In this document: piece after piece, positions 9,197 through 17,690 of the stretch
How the letters are laid out: every line of letters begins with the position of its first letter
Position numbering within the stretch: the first letter of the stretch is position 1
Assembly: GCA_902489275.1 (NCBI GenBank)
Contig: CABTZK010000001.1
Location: 124,001 to 188,000 of the forward strand
From: an uncultured Porphyromonadaceae bacterium
GTDB lineage: Bacteria > Bacteroidota > Bacteroidia > Bacteroidales > Muribaculaceae
Length of the DNA stretch: 64,000 bases
Direction: 5' to 3'
The notes under the pieces: generated by a model
Databases searched by the model: none
The model's input: the letters and a program-made list of their open reading frames with translations, nothing else
What the model was told of the DNA's origin: nothing
Made by a program: the position numbers and the translations under genes

Positions 9197-10567
9197 TCAG
9201 TCAGTATCACTAACAATATTGGCTTTCTGAAGGCCGTAGTGCTTTTTCTTGTCGATAACGAGCAGCATGACCGAAACCGCAATGGCTGCAATGCCAATCC
9301 CCGAGAAAATCCACATCGAGGTAGTATAGTCGGTCGCGCCATCGGCCGTGTGGCGCTTAAGCTCGCTGCCTATCCAAATCGGCACCAGCATCAAACCGAT
9401 GTTCTGGATATAGTAAATAATCGAGTAAGCTGTGCCCAACTGCTTCTCAGGCACAATCTTGGGTACAGCGGGCCACAGCACGCTGGGTAACAGCGAGAAT
9501 GCGACTCCAAGAATAAACATGAGCACAATGGCTAGCACGGCAGAGCTAAATGGCAGGGCAAACACCACAAGCACCACGGTGAGCATCACTGTGCCGATAA
9601 TCATGATTGAAGCGCCCTTGCCCACATGGTCGTACATCGCGCCAAACAATGGCGTTAACACAATCGAGGTGAAGGGAAGAATCGAAGAGATCCAGCCTGC
9701 AAACTCAGGCTCCACTCCGTATTTTGAAATCATCAGCTTGGTGGCGAAGTCGAGGAATGGGTAGAGTGCCGAGTAATAGAGCATGCACAAGAGGGTGATG
9801 AGCCAAAACCCCGGGCTCTTAACGGTGAGTTTCAAATCGGAGAAATGGAATTGGTCATCTCCGCTTTGGGCCAAGACCTCTGTAGTCTTGTCAACGCGTG
9901 CATCCATAAGGCAGTAAAAGAGATAGAGAATCAATCCAGCGCCTACGGCCACAAAACCCACCATGATGGGTGCTGACAATGAGAATCTCTCGGCCAAGAC
10001 TGGGCCTCCTCCCAGTGCTAAGGCTGTGCCAAGGCGAGCAAGCGCAACCTGGATGCCCATGGCGAGCGCCATTTCCTTGCCCGAGAACCATTTCACCACC
10101 ACCTTTGACACGGTGATGCCGCACAGCTCATAACCGATGCCAAAAGTCGCAAATCCAAAAGCGGCCCAAAGCACCTGATGCTTGATGACCGTTTGGTCCA
10201 GTCCCAGTGGCGGAAAAGTGACTGCTGTCGTGGCTTCGGGTGATACAAAGGCAACGGCAAAATAATCAATTCCAGTACCGATGAGCATGAGCACGCATGA
10301 CAGGACACCTGCTATTCTCACGCCAAACTTGTCGAGCACAATGCCACTCACGAATAGCATGAGCAAAAACACGTTGAAGAACCCGCGAGAGCCAATAAAC
10401 AGCCCAAACTCCTCGCTGTTCCAGCCCATGCCGCCCTCGCTCACGGGCATTTCCAGGTAGTGCTGAAGCGGCGACATTTCCTTGGCCACCACATAGCCCA
10501 TCATCATCACAAAAGAGACGATAAAGAGCACCGCCCAGCGCGCCCATTTTGATTCTGCCTTTATCAT
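9197..10567 (-). CDS. MFS transporter, MFSD1-like (distal copy)
   Basis: A 456-residue polytopic membrane protein with about 12 hydrophobic segments typical of the major facilitator superfamily. The loop after TM2 carries the MFS motif-A equivalent (VLDKFGVRIAG, about 78-88). The most telling stretch is VKWFSGKEMALAMGIQVALARLG (about 158-180, split around the GKE turn), which resembles from memory the WFKGKE...ARIG region of eukaryotic MFSD1, a lysosomal dipeptide exporter. The substrate is not shown by the sequence; a peptide or amino-acid cargo is only a guess. It is a diverged paralogue of the gene immediately upstream, from which it is separated by 74 bases containing an 11-bp hairpin. 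Confidence 0.83.
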   Translation of the reverse strand: MIKAESKWARWAVLFIVSFVMMMGYVVAKEMSPLQHYLEMPVSEGGMGWNSEEFGLFIGSRGFFNVFLLMLFVSGIVLDKFGVRIAGVLSCVLMLIGTGIDYFAVAFVSPEATTAVTFPPLGLDQTVIKHQVLWAAFGFATFGIGYELCGITVSKVVVKWFSGKEMALAMGIQVALARLGTALALGGGPVLAERFSLSAPIMVGFVAVGAGLILYLFYCLMDARVDKTTEVLAQSGDDQFHFSDLKLTVKSPGFWLITLLCMLYYSALYPFLDFATKLMISKYGVEPEFAGWISSILPFTSIVLTPLFGAMYDHVGKGASIMIIGTVMLTVVLVVFALPFSSAVLAIVLMFILGVAFSLLPSVLWPAVPKIVPEKQLGTAYSIIYYIQNIGLMLVPIWIGSELKRHTADGATDYTTSMWIFSGIGIAAIAVSVMLLVIDKKKHYGLQKANIVSDTD

Positions 10568-10580
10568 ACTTGGTCTTAAA

Positions 10581-10612
10581 ACATGGGAGCACTTTAGAAG
10601 ATGCTCCCATGT
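10581..10612 (-). terminator. 11-bp intercistronic hairpin between the MFS genes
   Basis: ACATGGGAGCA (10581-10591) pairs perfectly with TGCTCCCATGT (10602-10612) around a 10-base loop. On the minus strand it is followed by TTTTAAG, a weak T-run. It could be an attenuating terminator or an mRNA-stabilising stem that makes expression of the two carriers unequal. Confidence 0.5.
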
Positions 10613-10641
10613 GATGAATAATGTAATAAAGAAAATTAAGC

Positions 10642-12312
10642 TTATTTAGCGGCCTCGGGCTTAATATTGGGCTCCTCAAGACCGATGTGCTTCTGCTTGT
10701 CGACCACTTTGAGGAATAAGCCTAACAGGAAGGCAGCAATACCAAGACAGGCAAGCATGACTAGCGCCCAAGTGTAGTCGTAGGAAACCGAAGCCTCCTG
10801 AGAAGAAATCTCGCCACTGGCCACTTTCTTGACCAAACTGGTGTTCGTTGCGTCAAGTACCTTGCCAATGAGCAAGGGGAACAGCCACAAGCCGATGTTC
10901 TGAATCCAGAAGATGAGCGCATAAGCGCTACCGATAATCTTCTCGTCTACCAATTTGGGAACACTGGGCCACAAGGCCGCTGGGACAAGCGAGAAGCTGG
11001 CGCCCAGCACCAGGATGGTGAGATAGGCAACAATGATGCCGCCAACAGCGCTACCCTTAAACATGGGTAACACGAAAGCAAAGGTCAAGTGGCAAGCGAT
11101 GAGCAGCAGCGAGCCCAGCACGAGCATCGTAGCCGCCTTACCCTTGTGGTCCACATAGTTGCCAAGAATTGGAGTGATGCCTACTGCAAGCAACGGGAAG
11201 ACGGCAAACACGGTCTCGGCACTCTGGCGCATGTAGCCCATGTAGCAGAACACGACTAACGCGACAACGGCGAGAATGTTCATGCCATGCTTCAAGGTTT
11301 TAGTCTTGGAGAAGTTGCTTGCAAATGCAGCGGCTGCCACGACAAGCATGATGAGGTATTGGACAATCGTCACAGTTGAGGAGGCCCAAAACGAATTGGG
11401 GTCAAGCTCCGAGAAAGTGAGGTTGCACTGAAGCATATTCACCGCATACTTCTGGAATGGGAAGATGGCAGAATAGTAAAGCACGCACAAGAGCGCAACA
11501 ATCCAAAAGCCCAGGCTGGATAGGATTTTCCCAAGATCCGAGATCTTGAACGGGTCGTCTTTTTCCTCGGCCTCGCCAGTCTGAGAGTCAAGTTTCTTGT
11601 CCATAAAGGCATAGACAACAAACATGATGAGCGCAATCATGAGCAGCACCACACCGAAAGCGACCGAACGCGACACATTGACTTGCCCACCCAATTTGGC
11701 AAACATGGGCGAGAAAATCATGCAGGTGGCAACACCAAGACGCGCAAGCGCCATCTCGCTGCCCATGGCCAGTGCCATTTCCTTGCCCTTGAACCACTTG
11801 ACGATACCGCGCGAGACCGTGATACCGGCCATCTCGACACCGCAGCCAAAAATCATGAAACCAATGGCGGCAAACTTGGCCGAGGCGGGCATCCCTTTAT
11901 AAAATGGAGAAATCCCCAACTCGTCAAATCCGGGAATGTAATTTAAATGATTGTCAAACCATACTTTGAGATCGGTGGCGGCAAACGCATCGGTCACCGC
12001 ATACCACTTGATGACGGCTCCCACAAGCATCACGAAACCCGACAGAATGGCGGTGAAGCGCACGCCCATCTTGTCGAGAATGATGCCTGCAAAGATTAAA
12101 AAGAAGACGAATACATTGAGGAATGTCTCTGCGCCTTCCATGGTACCAAATGCCGTTGAATCCCAACCTCTTTCTGACTCCATGAGGTCTTTGATGGGCG
12201 ACAGGATATCCATGAAAATGTAACTGCAAAACATGGCTCCTGCCAAGAGCAAGAGAGCAAGCCAGCGCATAGCGGCAGAGTCTCTCATCGTTTTTTGAAT
12301 TGTTTCTGTCAT
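10642..12312 (-). CDS. MFS transporter, MFSD1-like (proximal copy)
   Basis: A 556-residue major-facilitator protein with about 12 membrane segments, longer than its neighbour because of extra sequence between the two six-helix bundles (about 290-350) and a longer periplasmic loop after TM3. It shares with its paralogue the LDKMGVR loop (about 80-86) and WFKGKEMALAMG (173-184), followed by an ARLG box. It is first in a two-gene minus-strand unit, with its own promoter 42 bases upstream. The N-terminus MTETIQKTMRDSAAMRW is short and cytoplasmic, with no signal peptide. Substrate unknown. Two unequal copies in tandem suggest either two substrates or a paired carrier; nothing in the sequence decides this. 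Confidence 0.83.
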   Translation of the reverse strand: MTETIQKTMRDSAAMRWLALLLLAGAMFCSYIFMDILSPIKDLMESERGWDSTAFGTMEGAETFLNVFVFFLIFAGIILDKMGVRFTAILSGFVMLVGAVIKWYAVTDAFAATDLKVWFDNHLNYIPGFDELGISPFYKGMPASAKFAAIGFMIFGCGVEMAGITVSRGIVKWFKGKEMALAMGSEMALARLGVATCMIFSPMFAKLGGQVNVSRSVAFGVVLLMIALIMFVVYAFMDKKLDSQTGEAEEKDDPFKISDLGKILSSLGFWIVALLCVLYYSAIFPFQKYAVNMLQCNLTFSELDPNSFWASSTVTIVQYLIMLVVAAAAFASNFSKTKTLKHGMNILAVVALVVFCYMGYMRQSAETVFAVFPLLAVGITPILGNYVDHKGKAATMLVLGSLLLIACHLTFAFVLPMFKGSAVGGIIVAYLTILVLGASFSLVPAALWPSVPKLVDEKIIGSAYALIFWIQNIGLWLFPLLIGKVLDATNTSLVKKVASGEISSQEASVSYDYTWALVMLACLGIAAFLLGLFLKVVDKQKHIGLEEPNIKPEAAK

Positions 12313-12353
12313 TTTATGTTTAATTATATAGGTTAAATATCAATTGAGCGGTG

Positions 12354-12384
12354 CAAATTTACACATTAAATTATGAATTGCAAC
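12354..12384 (-). promoter_or_regulatory. Promoter of the MFS pair
   Basis: Minus strand: GTTG (12384-12381, one mismatch from TTTG), a 19-base spacer, then TAAATTTG (12361-12354), an exact TAnnTTTG -7 box. It sits 42 bases before the ATG at 12312 and is divergent from the htpG promoter. Confidence 0.6.
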
Positions 12385-12463
12385 ATCTTTTTACCGTTTT
12401 AATTTGTTATGCCCTGCTTAAACCTAAAAGGTTTCTGCCAAATTGTACACACGATGGCGCAAT

Positions 12464-12496
12464 TTTGTCACCACAGCAACCGTGGCATTTATTTTG
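12464..12496 (+). promoter_or_regulatory. Promoter of htpG
   Basis: TTTG (12464-12467), a 21-base spacer and TTATTTTG (12489-12496, one mismatch from TAnnTTTG). It places the transcript start near 12503 and supports translation from the ATG at 12539 rather than from an in-frame ATG at 12443 that lies upstream of the promoter. Confidence 0.5.
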
Positions 12497-12538
12497 CAGC
12501 AACCATTCCCTAGGAAAACAAAAATACATCATCAAACT

Positions 12539-14584
12539 ATGGCTAAAGGATCAATTGGGGTAACGACCAACAACATTTTCCCCGTTATTAAACAATTTCT
12601 CTACAGCGATCACGAGATTTTCCTTCGTGAGCTTATTTCCAACGCAGTCGACGCAACCCAAAAACTAAAAACGCTCGCCAACAACAACGAGTTCAGTGGA
12701 AAGACCGATGACCTCAAGGTCACCGTCACCCTCGACAAGGATGCGAAAACGCTCACGGTGAGCGATAACGGCATTGGGATGACTGCCGAGGAGATTGACA
12801 AGTACATTAACCAAATCGCTTTCTCGGGAGCCGAGGAGTTCCTCAGCAAGTACAAAGACAACGCTAACGCCATCATCGGGCACTTCGGCCTGGGCTTTTA
12901 CAGTGCCTTTATGGTATCGGAGAAAGTCGAAATCCGCACCCTGTCCTGGCAAGATGGCGCAAAGGCCGTTCGCTGGTCATGCGACGGCTCGCCCGAGTAC
13001 GACATGACCGACGACGACAAAGCCACACGTGGCACCGACATCATCCTGCACATCACCGACGACGACAAGGAATATCTTGAGCAAAGCCGCATCTCCGGCC
13101 TGCTCCGCAAGTATTGCCGCTTCATGCCAATTCCTGTGGTCTTCGGGAAAGAGCAAGAATGGAAAGATGGAAAATATGTTGATACCGGCAAAGACAAAAT
13201 CATCAACGACATCGAGCCGCTGTGGACCCGCAAGCCCACCGACCTGAAAGACGAGGACTACCTCAAGTTCTACCATGCCATCCAGCCAGGCCAGGAAGAT
13301 CCCTTATTCTGGATTCACCTCAATGTCGACTACCCGTTTAATCTCACGGGCATTCTCTACTTCCCCAAGATTAAAAACAATCTCGACATTCGCAAAGACC
13401 GCATCCAGCTGTATTGCAACCAGGTGTTTGTGACCGACAGTGTGGAAGGCGTTGTCCCCGAGTTCATGATGCTGCTGCAAGGCGTTATCGACTCGCCCGA
13501 CATCCCGCTGAACGTGTCGCGCAGCTACTTGCAGGCCGACCGCAACGTGAAAAAGATTTCAACTTATATCACCAAGAAAGTGGCCGCCCGCCTCGAAGAA
13601 ATCTCCAAGAAAGACGCTAAGAGTTTCGAGGAGAAATGGAACGACATCAAAATTTTCATCGAGTATGGCATGCTCAGCGATGAGAAGTTCTGCGAGCAAG
13701 CCATGAAGTTTGCGCTGGTGGAAAACACCGACAAGAAATTTTTCAAACTCGATGACTACAAGACCCTGATTGGGGCCAACCAAACCGACAAAGACGGCAA
13801 CCTCATCTATCTTTACGCTACCGACCAGGAAGCGCAGTACACCTACATCAAAGCCGCTGCCGACAAGGGTTACGACGTGCTGCTCATGGACGGCCAACTC
13901 GACATCCCATTTGTGGGCATGCTGGAGCAAAAGAACGAGAAATCACGTTTTGTTCGCGTGGATGCCGACGTGCTCGACAACCTCATCAAAAAAGACGACC
14001 ACAAGCAGCCCGAGCTCACCGAGGAGCAAAAGAGCATGGCCTCTACCCTCTTCAAGTCACAGATTCCCAGCATCGACAAGGCCGAGTTCTATGTGACATA
14101 CGCTGCCCTGTCGCCCGACGAGCAGCCCATCGTTATCACGCAAAGCGAATACATGCGCCGCATGAAAGAAATGGCTAAATTCCAGCCGGGAATGAGTTTC
14201 TATGGCGAAATGCCCGACGCTTTCAACTTGGCGCTGAACACCAATCACCCCGTGATCAAAAAAGTCCTTGACGCAGCCACGGCTGCCCTTGAGGCAGAGT
14301 TGAAGCCCATCGGTGACGAGCTTCAAGCCGAGTCAGCAAAAATCAAGGTTATCCGCGATCTTGACAAGGATAACAAGGGAATACCCGAGGATAAAAAGCC
14401 CGAACTCGAGGAAGCCGAAAAGAAAGCCAAGGAAATCAGTGACAAGCGTGACGCCATCGTCACTCGCTATGCCGAGCAACAAGACGATGTGAAACAGCTC
14501 ATCGACATCGCACTCTTAGGCAATGGCTTGTTGAAAGGCGAAGCGCTCAATCAATTCCTCAAGCGCTCGGTCTCGTTGCTCTAA
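12539..14584 (+). CDS. htpG: Molecular chaperone HtpG (bacterial Hsp90)
   Basis: A 681-residue Hsp90 chaperone, an ATP-dependent dimeric cytosolic foldase. From the ATG at 12539 the protein opens MAKGSIGVTTNNIFPVIKQF, the expected Hsp90 start, followed by the GHKL ATP-binding motifs LRELISNAVDA, DNGIGM and GHFGLGFYSAFM. The middle domain includes the catalytic-loop arginine region NVSRSYLQ. The C-terminal dimerisation domain ends NQFLKRSVSLL. An in-frame ATG 96 bases upstream (12443) would add 32 residues with no Hsp90 similarity and lies before the likely promoter, so I reject it. A terminator follows directly. Confidence 0.96.
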   Translation: MAKGSIGVTTNNIFPVIKQFLYSDHEIFLRELISNAVDATQKLKTLANNNEFSGKTDDLKVTVTLDKDAKTLTVSDNGIGMTAEEIDKYINQIAFSGAEEFLSKYKDNANAIIGHFGLGFYSAFMVSEKVEIRTLSWQDGAKAVRWSCDGSPEYDMTDDDKATRGTDIILHITDDDKEYLEQSRISGLLRKYCRFMPIPVVFGKEQEWKDGKYVDTGKDKIINDIEPLWTRKPTDLKDEDYLKFYHAIQPGQEDPLFWIHLNVDYPFNLTGILYFPKIKNNLDIRKDRIQLYCNQVFVTDSVEGVVPEFMMLLQGVIDSPDIPLNVSRSYLQADRNVKKISTYITKKVAARLEEISKKDAKSFEEKWNDIKIFIEYGMLSDEKFCEQAMKFALVENTDKKFFKLDDYKTLIGANQTDKDGNLIYLYATDQEAQYTYIKAAADKGYDVLLMDGQLDIPFVGMLEQKNEKSRFVRVDADVLDNLIKKDDHKQPELTEEQKSMASTLFKSQIPSIDKAEFYVTYAALSPDEQPIVITQSEYMRRMKEMAKFQPGMSFYGEMPDAFNLALNTNHPVIKKVLDAATAALEAELKPIGDELQAESAKIKVIRDLDKDNKGIPEDKKPELEEAEKKAKEISDKRDAIVTRYAEQQDDVKQLIDIALLGNGLLKGEALNQFLKRSVSLL

Positions 14585-14605
14585 ACCCAGCACACACACA
14601 ATGAT

Positions 14606-14647
14606 TTACCCCAGCCGTTTTTTGACTGGGGTAATTTGTTGTTTTTA
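14606..14647 (+). terminator. Terminator of htpG
   Basis: TTACCCCAG (14606-14614) pairs perfectly with CTGGGGTAA (14626-14634) around an 11-base loop and is followed by TTTGTTGTTTTT. It sits 22 bases past the htpG stop. Confidence 0.8.
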
Positions 14648-14660
14648 TACTGCTCGCACA

Positions 14661-15926
14661 TTAAGCATTGGGGCCATAGTACAGCACGCTGCACCTCTGT
14701 GGGCTAAATAGCCGGCGAGCCACCTCCAAGACTTTTTCGGGTGTCAATGCGCGGTATCGCTCGATTTCGGTGTTGATGGAGTGGGCACTCAGTCCCGTCT
14801 CGGGATGAGCCATGCCCAGTAATTCATAGCGGCAGAGTTTGACGGCCTTTTCAGCGTAGCCAATATTCTCGAACAGCAAGTTTGACTCGTATTTGTTCAC
14901 GCACTTCTCAATCTCGTGTTGGGTGGGGGGGACATCAAAAAGCCGTTGGATTTCGGCCTCAATCGCTGTCTTTGCGCGTTCGAAATCAGCATTTTTCGTC
15001 AATCGGCCACGGATGATAAACAACCCGCTGTCCTCGTTGCCCCTTACCGACGCGTCGAGTTCGGTGAACAGGCCCGAGGGCACAAGCACATGGCGATAAA
15101 AACGGGATGACGTGCCATTTGACAAGATGTCGCTCACGTTGTCGCACGCCTGGTAATCGGCACCGCCACGTCCACACATGGGAAATAGCAGGTAAATCAT
15201 GTCTTGAGGCACTCCAGTGCGGCAGACACGCTTCAGGCGAGGCTCTGTTTGCTCTGGCTCGGCAGGAATTTGTCGAGGTGGCTGCTGATGTGGCATCATG
15301 TCACCAAACCACTTTTCGGCAAGTTCCACCACCCTGTCGAAGTCAATGTGTCCCGAAACGCAAAGGATGGCATTATTCACCGCGTAATAAGCGTGAAAGA
15401 ACGCCACGATTTCGTCATACGACGCTTCTTGAATGTGCTCCAGCTTCAGGCCAATTGTTGGCCACCGATAGGGATGAACCTGATAGGCAAGTGCATTCAC
15501 CACGTGCCCAAGGTCGCCGTAGGGCTGATTGAGGCACCGTTGCTTGAATTCCTCCATCACTACACGCTTTTGCGTGTCGATGCTTTCTTCGCTCAAATTG
15601 AGGTCCATCAACCGCCCAGACTCCAGCCAAAATGCCGTTTCGATATTGTGAGCAGGCAACGTCTCGTAGTAGTTGGTGATGTCAACGCTTGTCCAGGCGT
15701 TGCTTTCTCCCCCAGCCGCTTGCAACGGGGCATCATAGTTGGGGGCATACTTTGAGCCTGTGAACATCAAGTGCTCCATCAAGTGAGCAAGCCCCGTGCG
15801 ATGAGGGTGCTCATTTTTTGACCCCACGTGATAGAGCAAGTTGACAGCGACCATGACTGTCGCGTGATCATCATGATGAAGTAGCCTTAACCCATTGGGT
15901 AGCGTGTAGCTGTTTACCGAAATCAT
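14661..15926 (-). CDS. M16 family zinc protease (pitrilysin-like)
   Basis: A 421-residue single-unit M16 metallopeptidase with an active N-terminal half and a C-terminal partner half. The inverted zinc motif HxxEH is seen as HLMEH (residues 48-52), with the distal Glu ligand in VVMEEFKQR around 128. There is no signal peptide in the predicted N-terminus (MISVNSYTLPNGLRLL), so it is likely cytoplasmic, although many M16 proteins act in the envelope. It follows the cyclophilin gene on the same strand after 55 bases and is probably cotranscribed. Substrate unknown. Confidence 0.88.
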   Translation of the reverse strand: MISVNSYTLPNGLRLLHHDDHATVMVAVNLLYHVGSKNEHPHRTGLAHLMEHLMFTGSKYAPNYDAPLQAAGGESNAWTSVDITNYYETLPAHNIETAFWLESGRLMDLNLSEESIDTQKRVVMEEFKQRCLNQPYGDLGHVVNALAYQVHPYRWPTIGLKLEHIQEASYDEIVAFFHAYYAVNNAILCVSGHIDFDRVVELAEKWFGDMMPHQQPPRQIPAEPEQTEPRLKRVCRTGVPQDMIYLLFPMCGRGGADYQACDNVSDILSNGTSSRFYRHVLVPSGLFTELDASVRGNEDSGLFIIRGRLTKNADFERAKTAIEAEIQRLFDVPPTQHEIEKCVNKYESNLLFENIGYAEKAVKLCRYELLGMAHPETGLSAHSINTEIERYRALTPEKVLEVARRLFSPQRCSVLYYGPNA

Positions 15927-15981
15927 CTACTTGAAAGACAGAAAGACAGATAAAGCGCAAGTCGAGCATTTAATCTCTATC

Positions 15982-16827
15982 TTACTCTACGACAGTAGCT
16001 TTAATAATGCGTACATCCTGGGCTGGACGGTCATTCCCATCGACAGCCACCTGCTGGATTTTGTCAACGACATCCATTCCTTGCAGCACCTCGCCAAACA
16101 CCGTGTATTGGGCATCGAGATGCGGCGTGCCGCCTATTGTCGTGTAAAGTTTCTTGGCTTCGGGCGTGTAGCGTGCCTTTGGACCTGCCGCAAACTCGGT
16201 CTCGGCCATTGGCACCAGTTCTTGCTGTAACTCTTGCAAGGCAGTGGCGTTTCCCGCTGCTTGCAACTGCTTGACGCTATCCATCTTCTCCTGGAGGAGC
16301 GAGGCATAGATGTTTTCCTTCATCTGGTTGGCAAGCCCCATTTCTGTCATGCCTAACGATTGCGAGGTGACTACCTTGCCCGTTACGATATAGAACTGAG
16401 AGCCACTGCTGCGGCGGAAAGGGTTCACCTGGTCACTCGTGCGAGCCGCCGCAAGAGCGCCGCGCTTGTGATAGTATTTTGGGAACACGATTTCGGCAGG
16501 GATGGTGTAGCCGGGGTCGCCATTGCCAAGGCGCGCGCCAGGAGCGGCGTTTTTAGAATCGGGATCACCCGCTTGAACCATGAAATCCTTAATCACCCGG
16601 TGGAAAAGGAGACCATCGTAGTAGCCATCCTTTACCAGTTTGATGAAATTGTCACGATGAAGTGGAGTCTCGTTGTAAAGGGCCACCACGATCTTGCCCA
16701 TCGAGGTCTCAATAGAGACTTTTGCCGTATTTTCCAATTGTGCTGACGAAAGAGTGTCCTGCGCATGCAAATTCAAGAAAAAGCACGTCATGAGCATGGA
16801 CAAGGTGAATAAACGAGTTAATTTCAT
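15982..16827 (-). CDS. Secreted peptidyl-prolyl cis-trans isomerase (cyclophilin)
   Basis: A 281-residue cyclophilin-type isomerase with an N-terminal signal peptide (MKLTRLFTLSMLMTCFFLNLHAQ, cut after about 22), so it acts in the periplasm as a folding catalyst. The catalytic segment FHRVIKDFMVQAGDP and the SGSQFYIVTGK strand are intact. Between them and the closing TPHLDAQYTVFGEVLQG strand lies an insertion of about 75 residues, partly helical and Gln/Glu-rich (LLQEKMDSVKQLQAAG region), which small bacterial cyclophilins such as PpiB lack but Bacteroidales homologues often have. It is upstream of the M16 protease on the same strand, a likely envelope protein quality-control pair. Confidence 0.9.
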   Translation of the reverse strand: MKLTRLFTLSMLMTCFFLNLHAQDTLSSAQLENTAKVSIETSMGKIVVALYNETPLHRDNFIKLVKDGYYDGLLFHRVIKDFMVQAGDPDSKNAAPGARLGNGDPGYTIPAEIVFPKYYHKRGALAAARTSDQVNPFRRSSGSQFYIVTGKVVTSQSLGMTEMGLANQMKENIYASLLQEKMDSVKQLQAAGNATALQELQQELVPMAETEFAAGPKARYTPEAKKLYTTIGGTPHLDAQYTVFGEVLQGMDVVDKIQQVAVDGNDRPAQDVRIIKATVVE

Positions 16828-16899
16828 AATATCTCAATAAATGTTTAGCATGGGAAAAGACTTTGCGCGAGAGCCTAACCATCTCCCAACAGCGCCTTT

Positions 16900-17274
16900 T
16901 TATATGCCTACGGGATACAGGCGCTTGAAAATGCGGCGAAAGTTGTCATCGCCTGCGCTTAACTCTGCGGCACGCTCCTTGTAGTCGGCACCCCAAAGGC
17001 TGGCAATAAGGTCGGCGAGATACACATGCTCACGGTCTTTCTCTATAGCCGATTTCACCAGTTTGTCAATGCTTGAGGCGTATTTTTTCGCGTCGATGGC
17101 ATGTAGATACCTTGCGGTAGACACTACAAACTGACCACTGTGGTCAACCAGTATCATATTGTCGACAAATTCTGGCATCTGATCACCTATGCTGTCAATG
17201 TTATTGGCGATATACTCATAGGTCATCAACCCGTTAGGGTCTTTGCTTAACTTCTTCTTTAACGCTTCGTCCAT
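16900..17274 (-). CDS. Conserved small protein of unknown function
   Basis: A 124-residue soluble protein starting MDEALKKKLSKDPNG. I do not recognise the family. It is rich in helices with alternating acidic and basic residues, has no signal peptide or membrane segment, and contains the stretch MPEFVDNMILVDHSGQFVVSTARYLHAID, which reads like a short beta-alpha unit. I chose the ATG at 17274 over an in-frame ATG at 17400 because a perfect promoter (17342-17372) lies between them, and because the upstream extension is low-complexity translated leader. It lies between tRNA-Glu and the cyclophilin gene. Confidence 0.7.
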   Translation of the reverse strand: MDEALKKKLSKDPNGLMTYEYIANNIDSIGDQMPEFVDNMILVDHSGQFVVSTARYLHAIDAKKYASSIDKLVKSAIEKDREHVYLADLIASLWGADYKERAAELSAGDDNFRRIFKRLYPVGI

Positions 17275-17341
17275 ATCACGATAAATGATAGTATCTGAAT
17301 AATAAAAGGATAACCCCGCACTTAGCGGGCTTAATGCCCCA

Positions 17342-17372
17342 CAAAGGTAGTCAATAATTTCAACATTGCAAA
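17342..17372 (-). promoter_or_regulatory. Promoter of the 124-residue unknown gene
   Basis: Minus strand TTTG (17372-17369), 19-base spacer, TACCTTTG (17349-17342): exact match to TTTG-N19-TAnnTTTG. The leader that follows contains a short CCCGC/GCGGG hairpin at 17315-17329. Confidence 0.75.
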
Positions 17373-17449
17373 AACGGCGGTGAAGAAAGCGATTGCCCAC
17401 TGGAGCGATGCTGCCGAGCAGAATGTGGCTGCAAGGGGATAGAAATAGA

Positions 17450-17485
17450 GAAACGGCTAATAGTCAAAAGACTACTAACCGTTTC
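17450..17485 (-). terminator. Terminator-like hairpin after tRNA-Glu
   Basis: GAAACGGCTAATAGTC (17450-17465) pairs with GACTACTAACCGTTTC (17470-17485) with two G-U-type mismatches and a 4-base loop AAAA. On the minus strand it follows the tRNA 3' end by 8 bases and leads into a T-rich stretch. Confidence 0.6.
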
Positions 17486-17493
17486 ATGGGGGC

Positions 17494-17568
17494 TGGTAGT
17501 GGTACTGGGAATCGAACCCAGATTGCAAGATTGAGAATCTTGTGGCCTAACCGTTAGCCGATACCACC
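17494..17568 (-). tRNA. tRNA-Glu (anticodon CTC)
   Basis: On the minus strand a full cloverleaf can be drawn: acceptor GGTGGTA pairing with TACCACT (one G-U), D arm GGC/GCC, anticodon stem CAAGA/TCTTG with loop TTCTCAA (anticodon CTC, reading GAG), T arm CTGGG-TTCGATT-CCCAG, discriminator A and an encoded CCA. Length is 75 nt. A canonical promoter lies 12 bases upstream and a hairpin lies just downstream. Confidence 0.92.
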
Positions 17569-17580
17569 GTTTTGCGAGTG

Positions 17581-17611
17581 CAAAGGTAGTACTTTTTTTT
17601 AATTCTCCAAA
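17581..17611 (-). promoter_or_regulatory. Promoter of tRNA-Glu
   Basis: Minus strand TTTG (17611-17608), 19-base spacer, TACCTTTG (17588-17581), an exact Bacteroidetes promoter ending 12 bases before the mature tRNA. Confidence 0.75.
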
Positions 17612-17690
17612 ATTTTCTGCTTTTTTTCCAGAAAAATCGTCAAAAATCACTTGGAAAAGGTGAAGCAACCTGCCCGTTGATGACCTTGAT

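Noticed and set aside
12443..12538. 32-residue N-terminal extension of HtpG
   Set aside because: The ATG at 12443 lies upstream of the promoter and the added residues do not resemble Hsp90.
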